Positions 36,713-46,571 of a DNA stretch of 64,000 nt are shown here, one piece after another; the stretch's first letter is position 1; the number at the start of each line of letters is the position of its first letter. The notes below the pieces were generated by a model that saw nothing but the letters and a program-made list of their open reading frames with translations, did not search any database and was not told where the DNA came from. This DNA is from Saussurea involucrata (taxonomy: Eukaryota > Streptophyta > Magnoliopsida > Asterales > Asteraceae). Where the stretch lies: NCBI GenBank assembly GCA_033807775.1, contig CM066313.1:62728484-62792483 (forward strand), given 5' to 3'. Made by a program: the position numbers and the translations under genes.

Positions 36713-38765
36713 TGTAAAGCCCGTGTTCCGGTACGGTTTATTTTAGGTATTTATTTATTTATTTATTTTTCTAAGCAAATTGTTTGTTAATGCGATTGTC
36801 GAATAAGACCAAATGTTAAAAGATTGTGATTAGGGGGATTAGTGGGGAAAAACTTTAACTCCAGGGATTGTTTGTGTACATTGGGTATGTAGGGTTGCAT
36901 GGGATCGGCTTTGAGAAAACAGACCCCTTCCCCTCTCTTGTTTATGTTCCGTGGAGCACAAGAACAAACCCCAAACCCTAATCCTTCTTCTTCTCTTTTC
37001 TTGCCTTCATCGCCGACCCCCCTCCCTCCTTGCCGCTACTGCTGCCGTCGATCACCCCAAACCACAGCCGGCGCTGCTGTTCACGTCGGCGAGAGAGAAA
37101 GTGCCGCCGAGAGAGAATCGCCGAAGTGAGAGAGAGTGCCGTCGAGAGAGGGAATCGCCGGAGAGAGAGAGCCGCCGGGAAGAGGGAGAGTCGCCGTCGA
37201 TTTCTGCCGGAAAAAGAGAGAAGGATAGAGTCGTGACCGAGGTAGTTCTTTTCGTTTCCTTTCGTTTGTTGTTTTCGTCGTCGGACCACCGTGAAACGCC
37301 ACCACCACCGCCGCAGCCATGGCTGCCGGCGGTGTGGCCGCCGCCATGCGCCGCCGCGGTGATGGCTGTGCGTGTGTGTGTATGTGTGTGTGTGTGTGTG
37401 TGTGTGCGTGTATGTGTGTGTGTGTGGCGGGGTGGGTGAAGTGGCGTGGTCTCGCCGGAATGTGGTAACCCGCCATGGCCGCCGCCGCCGCCAGCGACCA
37501 CCATTGCCGGAGGTGGCAGTGGGTGGTGCGCGGTTTTGTACAGCCCTTAGTAATCCTAAACCCTAAGCCAAAGTGTAATTGCGGGTCTGATTGTATTAAG
37601 TCATGACTTAATGAGAGTGTAGACTATTGTTATCATTTCATGTGAAGGTCGCCTATTCTGCCCCTGTTTTATAAAACCCGTAACTTTTTCTAGGAATATC
37701 GGATCGAGGTGAAACCAGTGCCAAATTCTCCCATTTTGAGTCTAGTAAGTTTTGTATGTTTTGTGGAAAAATCAGTTCGGCCTCTAGCTAGGGCCAAATC
37801 ATCGTTTTGTACAGACTGGTCCTGTTTTTCACTGTTCGGCGAGTCGGTTTTGTAAAATTCATATAAGATGATAGGAACCTCGTATGAACGCGTGCGATAT
37901 GTCCCTGGAACCCTAAGACATAGAACTTTCTAGTTATGGAATAATAATTCTGGGTTGATGAGTTTAAGGGGGGCTAAACAGGTCCCGAACAGACCTGTAA
38001 TTTTTTAGAGTAAAAGCTGGAATTTTCACGTGTAAACTTGTAGTTGTGATTTTGGGTTAGGACTTCACTTTGATGTTTGTTAACACTTACTTAGGTGGAA
38101 AGAAGTGAGTGGAGTTGGCCGGCTCGTTTTGCTGTTGAGGATATCTGCGTTGCTTTTGAGGTGAGTTCTCTCACTGCGTAGACTAGGAATTGTATATATG
38201 TTGCGGTAGTTGTGTGTACTATTGAATGGTTGTGTGAACTAGCTGTATTGTGGTGAGTAGCATTAGATTGATTTAATGCCTAGTATAAATGTGTTTTGTA
38301 TACATCTCGGTGGGACCGAGGAAGTGCGGATAACTGTTGTGTGAACTCGGTGGGACCGAGGGCTCGGTGGGACCGAGGTAATTGAGTACATGATTATTTG
38401 TGTTGTGTTGTTGTACTATGTGACTGTTTGTGGGTGTGTCTATGTACGGATAGGGGTGATATGTATATAATTGCTATCTGCGTAGGTGTCGGAATTCACT
38501 AAGCTTCGTGCTTACCCTTTCCCTATAAAATTACTGTTTCAGGTGCGAGTGGCAGTAAGGCGTGACGGTACACACTGGCGCGTTGAGAAGACATTCGTAT
38601 TTATTTATTTTTAAACTTAGTACAGTTCCGCTGTTTTATTTGAGATGATCGTTTAACTTAACGATGTTTTGTATAAACGTTTATTGGAGTTAAATGCTTG
38701 TGATTTAATCTATTAAAAATGGTATTTTAAAAGTTCAAATTTATTGTAATTTTTGGAACGTTACA
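36713..38765 (+). repeat. E 5' LTR (2053 bp)
   Basis: It contains a short Ser/Pro-coding stretch near 36899, a GAGAGA-rich stretch (37085-37220), a GT microsatellite (about 37367-37431) and three copies of CTCGGTGGGACCGAG (38308-38380). These low-complexity parts give rise to long chance ORFs on both strands that I do not call genes. Confidence 0.92.
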
Positions 38766-38768
38766 ACT

Positions 38769-38780
38769 TGGTATCAGAGC
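38769..38780 (+). other. E primer-binding site
   Basis: TGGTATCAGAGC, complementary to the initiator methionine tRNA 3' end, three bases after the LTR. Confidence 0.9.
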
Positions 38781-39419
38781 ACAGCTTGAGTGAATCAAAC
38801 ACATCTTGGTGTGTTTGATCTCAAGTTTTCGGCTATAAAATTCTTCTCTTAAAAATTTTGGGAATAAAAGAAAAGAAAACCCGTTTGAGAAACGGTGATC
38901 GAGGGCGCAGTGTGTATAGTCAGCCGAAGCCAAGAGAAAAGGTACAGTACTTAGTGTATTTATTGCTTTCTAGAACATAGGAGTATGTATGCTAGATTGC
39001 CTGTGCTATTTACACTGTACTGCATGTTTGTTGTTTGCTAGTAGGAATTTATGTTGATCATGGTAAGTTGTTAAGTGAATGCCCTATAGGTTGTATGAAG
39101 TAAGAATCACATAGCCTTAGAATATTTGATTTAGTTCTATTGCGCAGCTCTTGTTTGAGTCCAACCGTTCTAGGATAGAATCTTGTATTCGAATGTCTAT
39201 TTGTTTCACGCTGCATGTGACGGGGTATTCGCGAGGCAACTCGTTATGGTCAGTAGGGATTTCGTTGCAGCAAGGGTAGTGTTTTGGGGTGAAATTCCTA
39301 GTGAGTTAGGATGAGTGTTGGCATATGCTGCTACGGGCATATGGGTTAAACTGTCGACAAGGAACTACTTGGGCACTCCGGGATGGGACTCGAAACGAGT
39401 AAGGATAGGTGTGGAAGGT
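38781..39419 (+). other. E interior, left of nested D
   Basis: No coding feature recognised. It ends with AAGGT (39415-39419), the left target-site copy of D. Confidence 0.75.
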
Positions 39420-39699
39420 TGTAGAATCCAGATCTGTGCAACAAATGTGAAATCGAAATAGTAAGCAATACGAACAATGATTTCAACTGGTCATCCCTTT
39501 CATTAATCTTTCAGAGAGAATATTACAATAAGAGTTGAAAGCTAAAAGAGATGATTAGCTTGTTTTTCCAAGCTAATCAACATTAAATACAATGGGCCCG
39601 TGGTTAACAAGCCCACGGCCCGTTCACTAATAAGCTCTATTTTAATCAAATACAGTTTAACCCTTGAACTTTAAATCAACATTAAAACATGCTCTAACA
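39420..39699 (-). repeat. D 3' LTR (280 bp)
   Basis: On the minus strand it begins TGTTAGAGC and ends GATTCTACA. It contains an inverted repeat around GGGCCCGTGG and CCACGGCCC (about 39592-39622). Confidence 0.95.
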
Positions 39700-42120
39700 A
39701 TCTCCCCCTTTGATTTGAAGTTCGAGTTGGCGCTCTATATCTCTCCAGTTGAAGACATATCTTTTGCGGAGCGCGAAGTGTACCTCGAACAATCTGATGG
39801 CGCGGCGATAGTCGATGCGATCTTCAATCATTTCCAAGGCATTCCGAGCAGTTACTTCATTCGGATTCGGAACATAAGAATACCTTGGATTTTTAGACTC
39901 GTGCTGAATAATTTTTCGAAGAGCATCTCTGACCATTAGGAGTGTGCCGTCGCAAAATCTTTCCACCTGACTGAAGCGCATAAATTTCTTCTATTTTTGC
40001 TCGTTGAGGTAAACGATCCCGAATTCTGGTTCCAGAAGCATAGCGTTCTCGGGATACATGTTTAACTCAGGTGCTTTCAGATTCGGCTTGATCAGATTTA
40101 CCTTTTTCGCCTTGTTCTCGATAGCCATTTGGAGGTCCGTTAGATAAGACATCATGATGGTGCGGACCAGGTATCGACGAACAGCTTCGAGTGCTTTTGT
40201 AATCTCTAGCGGTCGGATGATTCTTGTACGTAAGTTTTTCAGAATAACCAGAAAGTCGAGTGGTCGGAGGTTCTTGAAATCAGCTTCTGAAAATTTCCAT
40301 TCGTTCCCATCTTCACGTCGAACAATGAAAACTGGGTAGATGATCTTCATAATACGTCTTGAATAGATACTGATTACCTCTGTGATTCGAAGTTTGGTTC
40401 TGACCTGGTTGACTGGAAGACACCGCTGCATCGTGCTGATATATCGGCGTTGAAATTCTGGGCCAAGGTTGTAGATACACAGACAGAAGGTTGGCTCGAT
40501 CGGGCGAAGCTTGTGTACGAACAGCTTTTTCAAAGATTCCTCCAGATGAGGGATAAGTACCATGATCTTCTCCCAATGGATTTGTTGCTGTTGAGGAGAC
40601 GGAGGAAGATCAGAAGCTGTCGTGGGAGGAGTAGTTGTCGGGAGATCGGAAGTAGTAGACTCGGGTCTTGTTGATGGTGTTCCGGCAGGTTGAGCATAGT
40701 TAACGGGGGTTGCTCCATATAAATTTTGGAGCAGGAACTGATCGTAGTCAATATTGTCGTCCTCATCAGTAGGGAAGACCAAATTTACCTGGAGGTTTAC
40801 GGCACTGGCGGCTTCTTCGTACCATGCGTCTTCAGTCTCCGGGTTGGTCTCACACTCTGGATCTCTCATGTCCAGTATCGGTCTGTCTGACGAGTCAAAA
40901 TCGACCAGTTCCTGTGTTGAATCCTCGGGCTTTTCAACCGTCGGGTCTTCTTCATCTGAAATCTCCATATCTATGACCATATCTGCTAGTGGCAACTCGG
41001 CTTCGGGTGCTTCTGATGTAGTTGCCGCAGTTGGGGGTTCCTGTTGAACCACTGTTGTAGTTTTGGCAGTCATGATCTGGGCGGTCTCGGTTTAGTGTAG
41101 ACGCTTCTCCCCCTCACGGTGATCAGGATCATCCTGGTCATCGTGCTTGCGTTTGAGACCGCCGGCTTGACTCTTACAAGTGTCTTCTAGTGAGCGGACC
41201 CTCTCAGACAGCGTGGCGAGCGCTTTGTTGTAGTCGTTGAGGGTCGAGTCAATGGCGTCTAAGCGAGTGGTAACAGATGAAGATGGAGCAGTGACCTGTG
41301 ATCGGAGAACGGAGATCAGGTCTGCTTCAGTAGAGGCGGTTGTATCGGATTCCTGGAGCAGTTGGGCCAATAGCATCATCTTCAGGGTGTCCACCGAATA
41401 GATAGGTTGTGGTTGAATCGGTGGAGGTACAGGGGTGGTTTCAGGTTCGACGAGGTGGCCTTTACCTTTGATAGCGCGCATAGCTTTGGCAAGTTCAGCG
41501 GCTACATGTTGCTGCATCTGTTGCTCCATATCCTGGCGGACAGCCTTAAGGGTGCTGTCCAGGGACCCTGGTGACACAAAGTCTGGGTTACTAACTCCGG
41601 GACCACTTAGGTTACCCGTTGAGGCATCTACCGCGGGGGTAGAGCCACTTACGTTCACAGTTGGCGTGATAATAGCTGTGGTAGGATTTCCGTCTGATCC
41701 TCGTGTTCCGGTAGACGGAGACACTACAGACGTTCCGGTCGGGTCACTAAGAGCCGCGACTTGGTGTTGTTCCGCATCAAGTGTCCTAGTTAAAGAATCT
41801 TCAATAACAAATGGATCTAGACTCGATGGTGCACTGAAAGAAGTCGAGACCGGGGGTTGCTGGTCTCTTGTTTCAACACCAGTACTCTCCGAGTGAGAGA
41901 CCGGTGGAAGTTGTGCTATATCCCCGTGTGAGACTAAAACATCCATCTTTTGAGAGACGGATGAGTGGCTATGGAGGTCGTGCAATTGCTCCGCTGGGTC
42001 CACGGAGGCTTCTTCAATACCCTATCCCAACAAATGAGATGAGGTAGTAGATGTGGCAACCCGGATATGACGTGGCTGGTTTCGCTCAGGAGCCTCGTTA
42101 TCTTTACGGCTCAATCTTTC
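39694..42120 (-). pseudogene. D extra ORF, N-terminally truncated, two stops
   Basis: The middle and C-terminal parts of the extra ORF are in one frame: a Ser/Thr/Pro-rich region starting upstream of 42003 (IEEASVDPAEQ matches IEEAIVDPAMQ of copia C), a coiled-coil-like stretch, then the conserved C-terminal domain (EDGNEWKFSEADFKNL, MSYLTDLQMAIE, EPEFGIVYLNEQ, RIDYRRAIRLFEVHFALRKRY). Stops lie near 41092 and at 39991-39993. The N-terminal domain found in A, B2 and C is missing. The terminal stop codon (39694-39696) lies within the first six bases of the LTR, so the frame reads through the polypurine tract. Confidence 0.85.
39700..39711 (-). other. D polypurine tract
   Basis: AAGGGGGAGAT-type sequence on the minus strand, directly before the LTR and inside the extra ORF frame. 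Confidence 0.85.
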
Positions 42121-42977
42121 TTGGTTCGCGTTCGACCTTAATACCCTCCTTCTCACATGTTCTATGTCCCGGGGAAGGTCCCTCCGGCTCTGACTGGACC
42201 ATGGGATACCCTAACCCTCGTCTATATGCTATCACAGGTAGGGCTTTAGGTATGTGTATAGTTGGGGTATTATCCTGCTCCCCCTCAAAACATACATGGG
42301 GATTGACTTGCTCCCCCTCGAAGTGAGAGGTTGTTGATCCGCCATGGAATATCTGTAAGAGACCCAAAGTTAGTAAACAAGACGAATAAACAAGTATCAA
42401 CGCGTACCTTTGCTTTGATAGGCTCAATCTGAGATAGATTGAGGATTGGCAGTGACAAAACAGGTACCGGATAGATAAAAAAGGGTGTCCGGACAAGGAT
42501 TTGAACAAATAAGACTTTCCGGACAGACACAAGTAGCCGGACAAAGGGTGTCCGGATAAAACTATTGATCGTCAAAACTTTCCGGACGACACAAGTATCC
42601 GGACAAAAGGTGTTCCGGAGAAGCATGGTTTCCGGATACAGTTGAGCATTCCGGACAAACATGGTTTCCGGATACAGTTGAGCATTCCGGACAAAAATAA
42701 GACTGTCCGGATACTCTGGGATTTTCATAAAAAAATGCTCTGTCCTTGTAGATTTTGCCAAAATACGACTGTTTGGATTTAAAAATGAACCTTCTCTCGC
42801 TCCCCCTCAAACTGAGCATGGGGATGGCTTTGCTCCCCCTCGGAATGTGTGCATAGTGTGAAATGCACACGGGAGTATCCACACACACAAAAAAAAACTT
42901 TTCAGCATTTAAAAAATTGTGTGTGAAGCTCCCCCTCAACAGTAGAGTATACTTACCTGATGGCTGATCATGCTCCC
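42121..42977 (-). repeat. D spacer: TCCGGA palindrome array and polypurine motifs
   Basis: About a dozen TCCGGATA, TCCGGACA or TTCCGGA words lie at 42480-42720. GAGGGGGAGC motifs occur at about 42280, 42310, 42805, 42830, 42930 and 42970. The short ORFs here are by-products of the repeats, though the downstream end (about 42120-42240) still resembles the extra ORF of copia C (PKALPVIAYRR). Confidence 0.8.
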
Positions 42978-43121
42978 CTAAACACATGAGCAACTCGTGA
43001 AAGCATAGGTATAAACAAACCTCGCGTCTTCGTAATATTGTTCCTTGTAGATCGTGAGCAGCTCCCTCCTTCCGGTCATGTGTGTGGAGCATTCAGTGTC
43101 TAAGAGTCACACATGACCGTC
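42978..43121 (-). pseudogene. D protease remnant (48 codons)
   Basis: Just after the gag-like ORF, TTTTGCAG is followed by a frame with ECSTHMTGRRELLTIYKE, clearly the start of the copia protease (relatives read GCSRHMTGKKNLLADYKE). The active-site DSG is DTE here, and a TGA lies at the Trp codon before it. The frame ends at TAG inside an AGGGGAGCA polypurine word, which marks the deletion joint between protease and the post-pol spacer. Confidence 0.85.
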
Positions 43122-43134
43122 CTGCAAAACAAGT

Positions 43135-45405
43135 TTAGCGGACCTTGGGTACCCAGATTTTCCTGGGTCCCGGAGGGTTAGATTTGGCACTGCCTGGGGA
43201 AATTTTCTTTGACTCAGCTTTCCCTTTAGGTGTAGATTTTACACCGTTGGAGGGAACTGGTTTTGGCACTTGTTGCCTCTTGGGTGTAGAATTTACACCT
43301 TTTGAGGGAACAGATTTTGGGGCAGATTTCCACCTGGGTGCCGGTTTAACCTCAGTAGGAGCAACCTGTGTAGGAATGGGTTTGGTCTCCTGCTGTGGTT
43401 TAACCGCTGATTGGTAACCCCGTTTTTGATACTGTCTTTGCTGGTTATTACGGGGTTTCCGTTTGGGTGTATGATTATACATGTGATATGACCCAAACCA
43501 ATCATTATTGTTAATGTCATCAAAGTCATTCCAACCACAACTAGAACAACACAAACAATCGTGCGATAATTGAATCAATTGTTGAGTGGAGTAAATTTTC
43601 ATTGGAAAATTAACATCTCTTTTAACAAAATCATTCCAATGATTCCAGGCACAATCGGTTTTGTTTTTTCTAGAATTAAAAGCATTTGGGAAGGACTTTG
43701 ATGCATCCTTCTTGACAGGTTCCTTCTTTAGCCACTTTGGGTTTTCTTGATTAGTGCGACCGGTTTTATCCGAAACAACAGGGACAGTGTGGTCAGTGAC
43801 TTTATAAGGAACAGTATTTTTGGTAGGCAATGGTCCGGTCTCCTGCCTCGGCTGTGATTGCTTTTTAGAAACAAGTTTAGAAGTTGGTTTTGATTGAGAA
43901 ATCTTGATCACAGCTGGGGCCTTTGTTTGAGAACTGCTACCCTTTAGAAAATTGACCGGATGATTAACTACTAGTGATAGAAAATCAGTGTGGCTCGGAA
44001 GAGGTTTGTCGAAAGGGAACGACTCAAACTCTCCATCAGAATTACCTTCGGAGTTCATATATTCTGAAAAATGGACATCTGGAATTACTGGACTTGGATC
44101 GGTCGAGGAAGGTGAGGAACACTTTGTGCTTGTGTGCTTTGGGGAATTTGGTGCGGAAGCGTTTGAAAAATCAGAGTTTAAATTCCTTTGAACACATTCG
44201 TCTTGAGAGACGTTACTTTCTTGAGAAGAGATATTTCCAATGAAGGCTTTACACGATGATGTGTCAGATGAGTTGAAGGAAAGATCAGGTGAAATCTGCT
44301 TTTGAGTTTGGAGAAAGTCAATCTGCTCTTGGAGTTGACCATTTCTCAGGTGCTCCTTCATCGTTTCTCTTGTCATTTCAGACAGTTTCGATGAGAGCGT
44401 ATTGATTTCCCACAGAAAACTTTCCTTTTCTTCACTTGACACACCATTGGTTTTCTCAGATTTGAGTTTCTCAAGATCCTTAACTAGCTCTTTCTTCTCA
44501 TTTTGAAAAACAGACCTTTCTTTCTCGAGTGACTCCTCCAACTCGACTATCTTTGCTTCCAAGATGAGAGGGGGAACATAGAGTTTAAACTCATCCGTCT
44601 CAGTCTTGATCTCGGTTGCTTGGTCCTCATCCTTTTTGGAGGAATCCTTGGGCGTAGCAACCTTGTAGCAGTCGAAGTAGTCATTCGAGAGGTATTTCTT
44701 TGGATTTTTCTTATAAGAATAATTTAAAGGTTCATAACAAAATGGAAGTTGTATTCCTCGTTTGTGTGTGCGCTTGTATTCCTCGGTTTCCTCTTCCTTT
44801 TCAGGTTCAAGAGGACCAGTCCATTTAATGGCATATTCCGGATACTTTTTATCTAACCCAAAACAACCAAAATCATACAAGGTAGGTGTATGCCATCTTC
44901 CCTTTTTCAAATAATGTGGGTTATCATATCCGATTCCCCATTCTTTGTTGAAATAGGTGAACTCTTTGGGTTTATTTAGAAAGATGGTTTGATCAGTTTG
45001 ACCCCTTTTGTGGAGTTTGTTTTCAAGATCAAGGATTTTAGTCACAAACTCCTTGTGTTGAATTTGAAGAGAAGAACATTGATAAACAATTTCTTCTTTC
45101 TCATTCAAGCACTTATCAAACTGAGACTGAAGATCAGATAACTTGGTCCTTAAGTCCTTAGGTGCTAATGAAAGATTTTTGCATTTGTCTTTTAGATTAG
45201 CATTTTCAGACTTATATTTTTCAGTTATTCTCCTTTGAACATCTAGCTTTTCAGATAGTGATCTAATCTCAAGCAGTTGTTCATTAGAGGTGACCTTAAA
45301 GGAATCTACCCGTTCAGCAAGAGGTTTCATTCGGTCATAAAGTTCTGAAAAGATAGGTTCACATACCTGACACGGCTTTGTCATGTCTTCTTCAACAGGA
45401 GACAT
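43135..45405 (-). CDS. D gag-like protein: coiled-coil and C-terminal part of gag, uninterrupted
   Basis: The frame is 756 codons from ATG at 45405. It lacks the UBN2 capsid domain and CCHC knuckle of full gag. It begins MSPVEEDMTKPCQVCEPIF, followed by long heptad-type coiled coils (IRSLSEKLDVQRRITEKYKSE, then IVELEESLEKERSVFQNEKK), the HKRGQTDQTIFLNKPKEFTY motif also seen in copia F (KRGQTQQTLNLLL), a Cys cluster (CLCCSSCGW) and a basic Pro/Lys/Gln tail ending GPRKIWVPKV. It could assemble with full-length gag of a relative through its coiled coils. Its long open frame in a pol-less element suggests selection, or recent origin. Confidence 0.85.
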   Translation of the reverse strand: MSPVEEDMTKPCQVCEPIFSELYDRMKPLAERVDSFKVTSNEQLLEIRSLSEKLDVQRRITEKYKSENANLKDKCKNLSLAPKDLRTKLSDLQSQFDKCLNEKEEIVYQCSSLQIQHKEFVTKILDLENKLHKRGQTDQTIFLNKPKEFTYFNKEWGIGYDNPHYLKKGRWHTPTLYDFGCFGLDKKYPEYAIKWTGPLEPEKEEETEEYKRTHKRGIQLPFCYEPLNYSYKKNPKKYLSNDYFDCYKVATPKDSSKKDEDQATEIKTETDEFKLYVPPLILEAKIVELEESLEKERSVFQNEKKELVKDLEKLKSEKTNGVSSEEKESFLWEINTLSSKLSEMTRETMKEHLRNGQLQEQIDFLQTQKQISPDLSFNSSDTSSCKAFIGNISSQESNVSQDECVQRNLNSDFSNASAPNSPKHTSTKCSSPSSTDPSPVIPDVHFSEYMNSEGNSDGEFESFPFDKPLPSHTDFLSLVVNHPVNFLKGSSSQTKAPAVIKISQSKPTSKLVSKKQSQPRQETGPLPTKNTVPYKVTDHTVPVVSDKTGRTNQENPKWLKKEPVKKDASKSFPNAFNSRKNKTDCAWNHWNDFVKRDVNFPMKIYSTQQLIQLSHDCLCCSSCGWNDFDDINNNDWFGSYHMYNHTPKRKPRNNQQRQYQKRGYQSAVKPQQETKPIPTQVAPTEVKPAPRWKSAPKSVPSKGVNSTPKRQQVPKPVPSNGVKSTPKGKAESKKISPGSAKSNPPGPRKIWVPKVR

Positions 45406-46272
45406 CTTCAGTTGCACTGGAGTGATCGTCAGACGATGGTTCGATTCAAAGTGGAACAGTATCACGGATACTTAAATGTCCCCCTCCTGCGACTTAGCAC
45501 GGGTGGTTTCCGGATAAAGAATCCGTAAAAACGAAGTTACCGGATAAACAAATGTTACCGGATAGAATATAAAGCACAAGAACTTATCGGGTGGTTAGAG
45601 AATCCGGATGAATTGTTTCCCGGATACTCAGTGTTGACCGGATAAACTGGAGTTTCCGGGTACAATGGATTGTCCAGATAAGATATGTCCGGAAACTCTG
45701 GGTTTCCGGATACAAATGTTACCTGGATAGTATAAGGAATAGTGACTTACCCGGATTGCAGAACTTACCCGGAAAAATGAGGAGTCCGGATGGAATTGGA
45801 GGTACCCGGATGGAAATCACACAAACGTCCGGACACCTTGAAGTTGTCAGGAAACGTCGACTGGTTTATCCGGAAAAGTCGGCTGTTTGCTCAAATCGAT
45901 CGAATTTTCGATTAGGGTTGCCCAAAATCGATCCTGGAAGATTAGTAACAATGCCAAACACAAAAATAACACTAATCCAATCGATTTCAATGCAAAAACA
46001 ACATGTTTTGATGGTTAAAAATCGGATTTTTATCAAGAACACTACCAAAAACTTTTGATCTTAAATTGCTCAATTAAACACTCAAACGATCGAATTGGAA
46101 TGCGAAAATTTGCAGAATTACTCACAAGTATAATGCTAACACAACCCAATAAATAGAATTGAACAATTTAGCCAGAATCAAGATTTCGAAAAAGTCAATA
46201 TGAACATATACGGGAAAAGTCAAAAACTTACTAGAAATCACTAGAGAGCCTTTGAATCGAATCCGTCTGTCT
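45406..46272 (-). other. D leader with TCCGGA-type words
   Basis: Non-coding. CCGGATA, TCCGGA and ACCGGATA words recur at about 45505-45860, as in the spacer after the protease remnant. The part near the primer site is plain AT-rich sequence. Confidence 0.8.
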
Positions 46273-46284
46273 GCTCTGATACCA
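46273..46284 (-). other. D primer-binding site
   Basis: TGGTATCAGAGC on the minus strand, two bases from the 5' LTR: initiator methionine tRNA type. Confidence 0.93.
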
Positions 46285-46286
46285 AT

Positions 46287-46566
46287 TGTAGAATCCAGAT
46301 CCGTGCAACAAATGTGAAATCGAAATAGTAAGCAATACGAACAATGATTTCAACTGGTCATCCCTTTCATTAATCTTTCAGAGAGAATATTACAATAAGA
46401 GTTGAAAGCTAAAAGAGATGATTAGCTTGTTTTTCCAAGCTAATCAACATTAAATACAATGGGCCCGTGGTTAACAAGCCCACGGCCCGTTCACTAATAA
46501 GCTCTATTTTAATCAAATACAGTTTAACCCTTGAACTTTAAATCAACATTGAAACTTGCTCTAACA
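46287..46566 (-). repeat. D 5' LTR (280 bp)
   Basis: Same length as 39420-39699, with three differences noticed. Followed by AAGGT at 46567-46571. Confidence 0.95.
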
Positions 46567-46571
46567 AAGGT

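Larger units (their letters stand above)
39420..46566 (-). mobile_element. D: non-autonomous copia derivative with partial gag and extra ORF, pol deleted
   Basis: LTRs of 280 bp at 39420-39699 and 46287-46566 differ at about three sites. The flanking duplication AAGGT is exact (39415-39419 and 46567-46571). On the minus strand the order is LTR, primer site, leader with TCCGGA words, gag-like ORF, a 48-codon protease remnant, spacer, part of the extra ORF, polypurine tract, LTR. Integrase, RT and RNase H are absent. The near-identical LTRs and perfect duplication mean it transposed recently, so the enzymes came from another element. Confidence 0.95.

Noticed and set aside
36960..36985. CCCTAA-like telomere motif (also near 37555 and 51055)
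   Set aside because: One or two units only, within an LTR; not an interstitial telomere array.
37085..37504. Long overlapping ORFs on both strands around GAGAGA and GTGTGT runs in the E LTRs (also 50415-51004)
   Set aside because: They encode only low-complexity Arg/Glu, Ser/Leu or Thr/His/Cys/Val runs, caused by microsatellites, and change length between the two LTRs.
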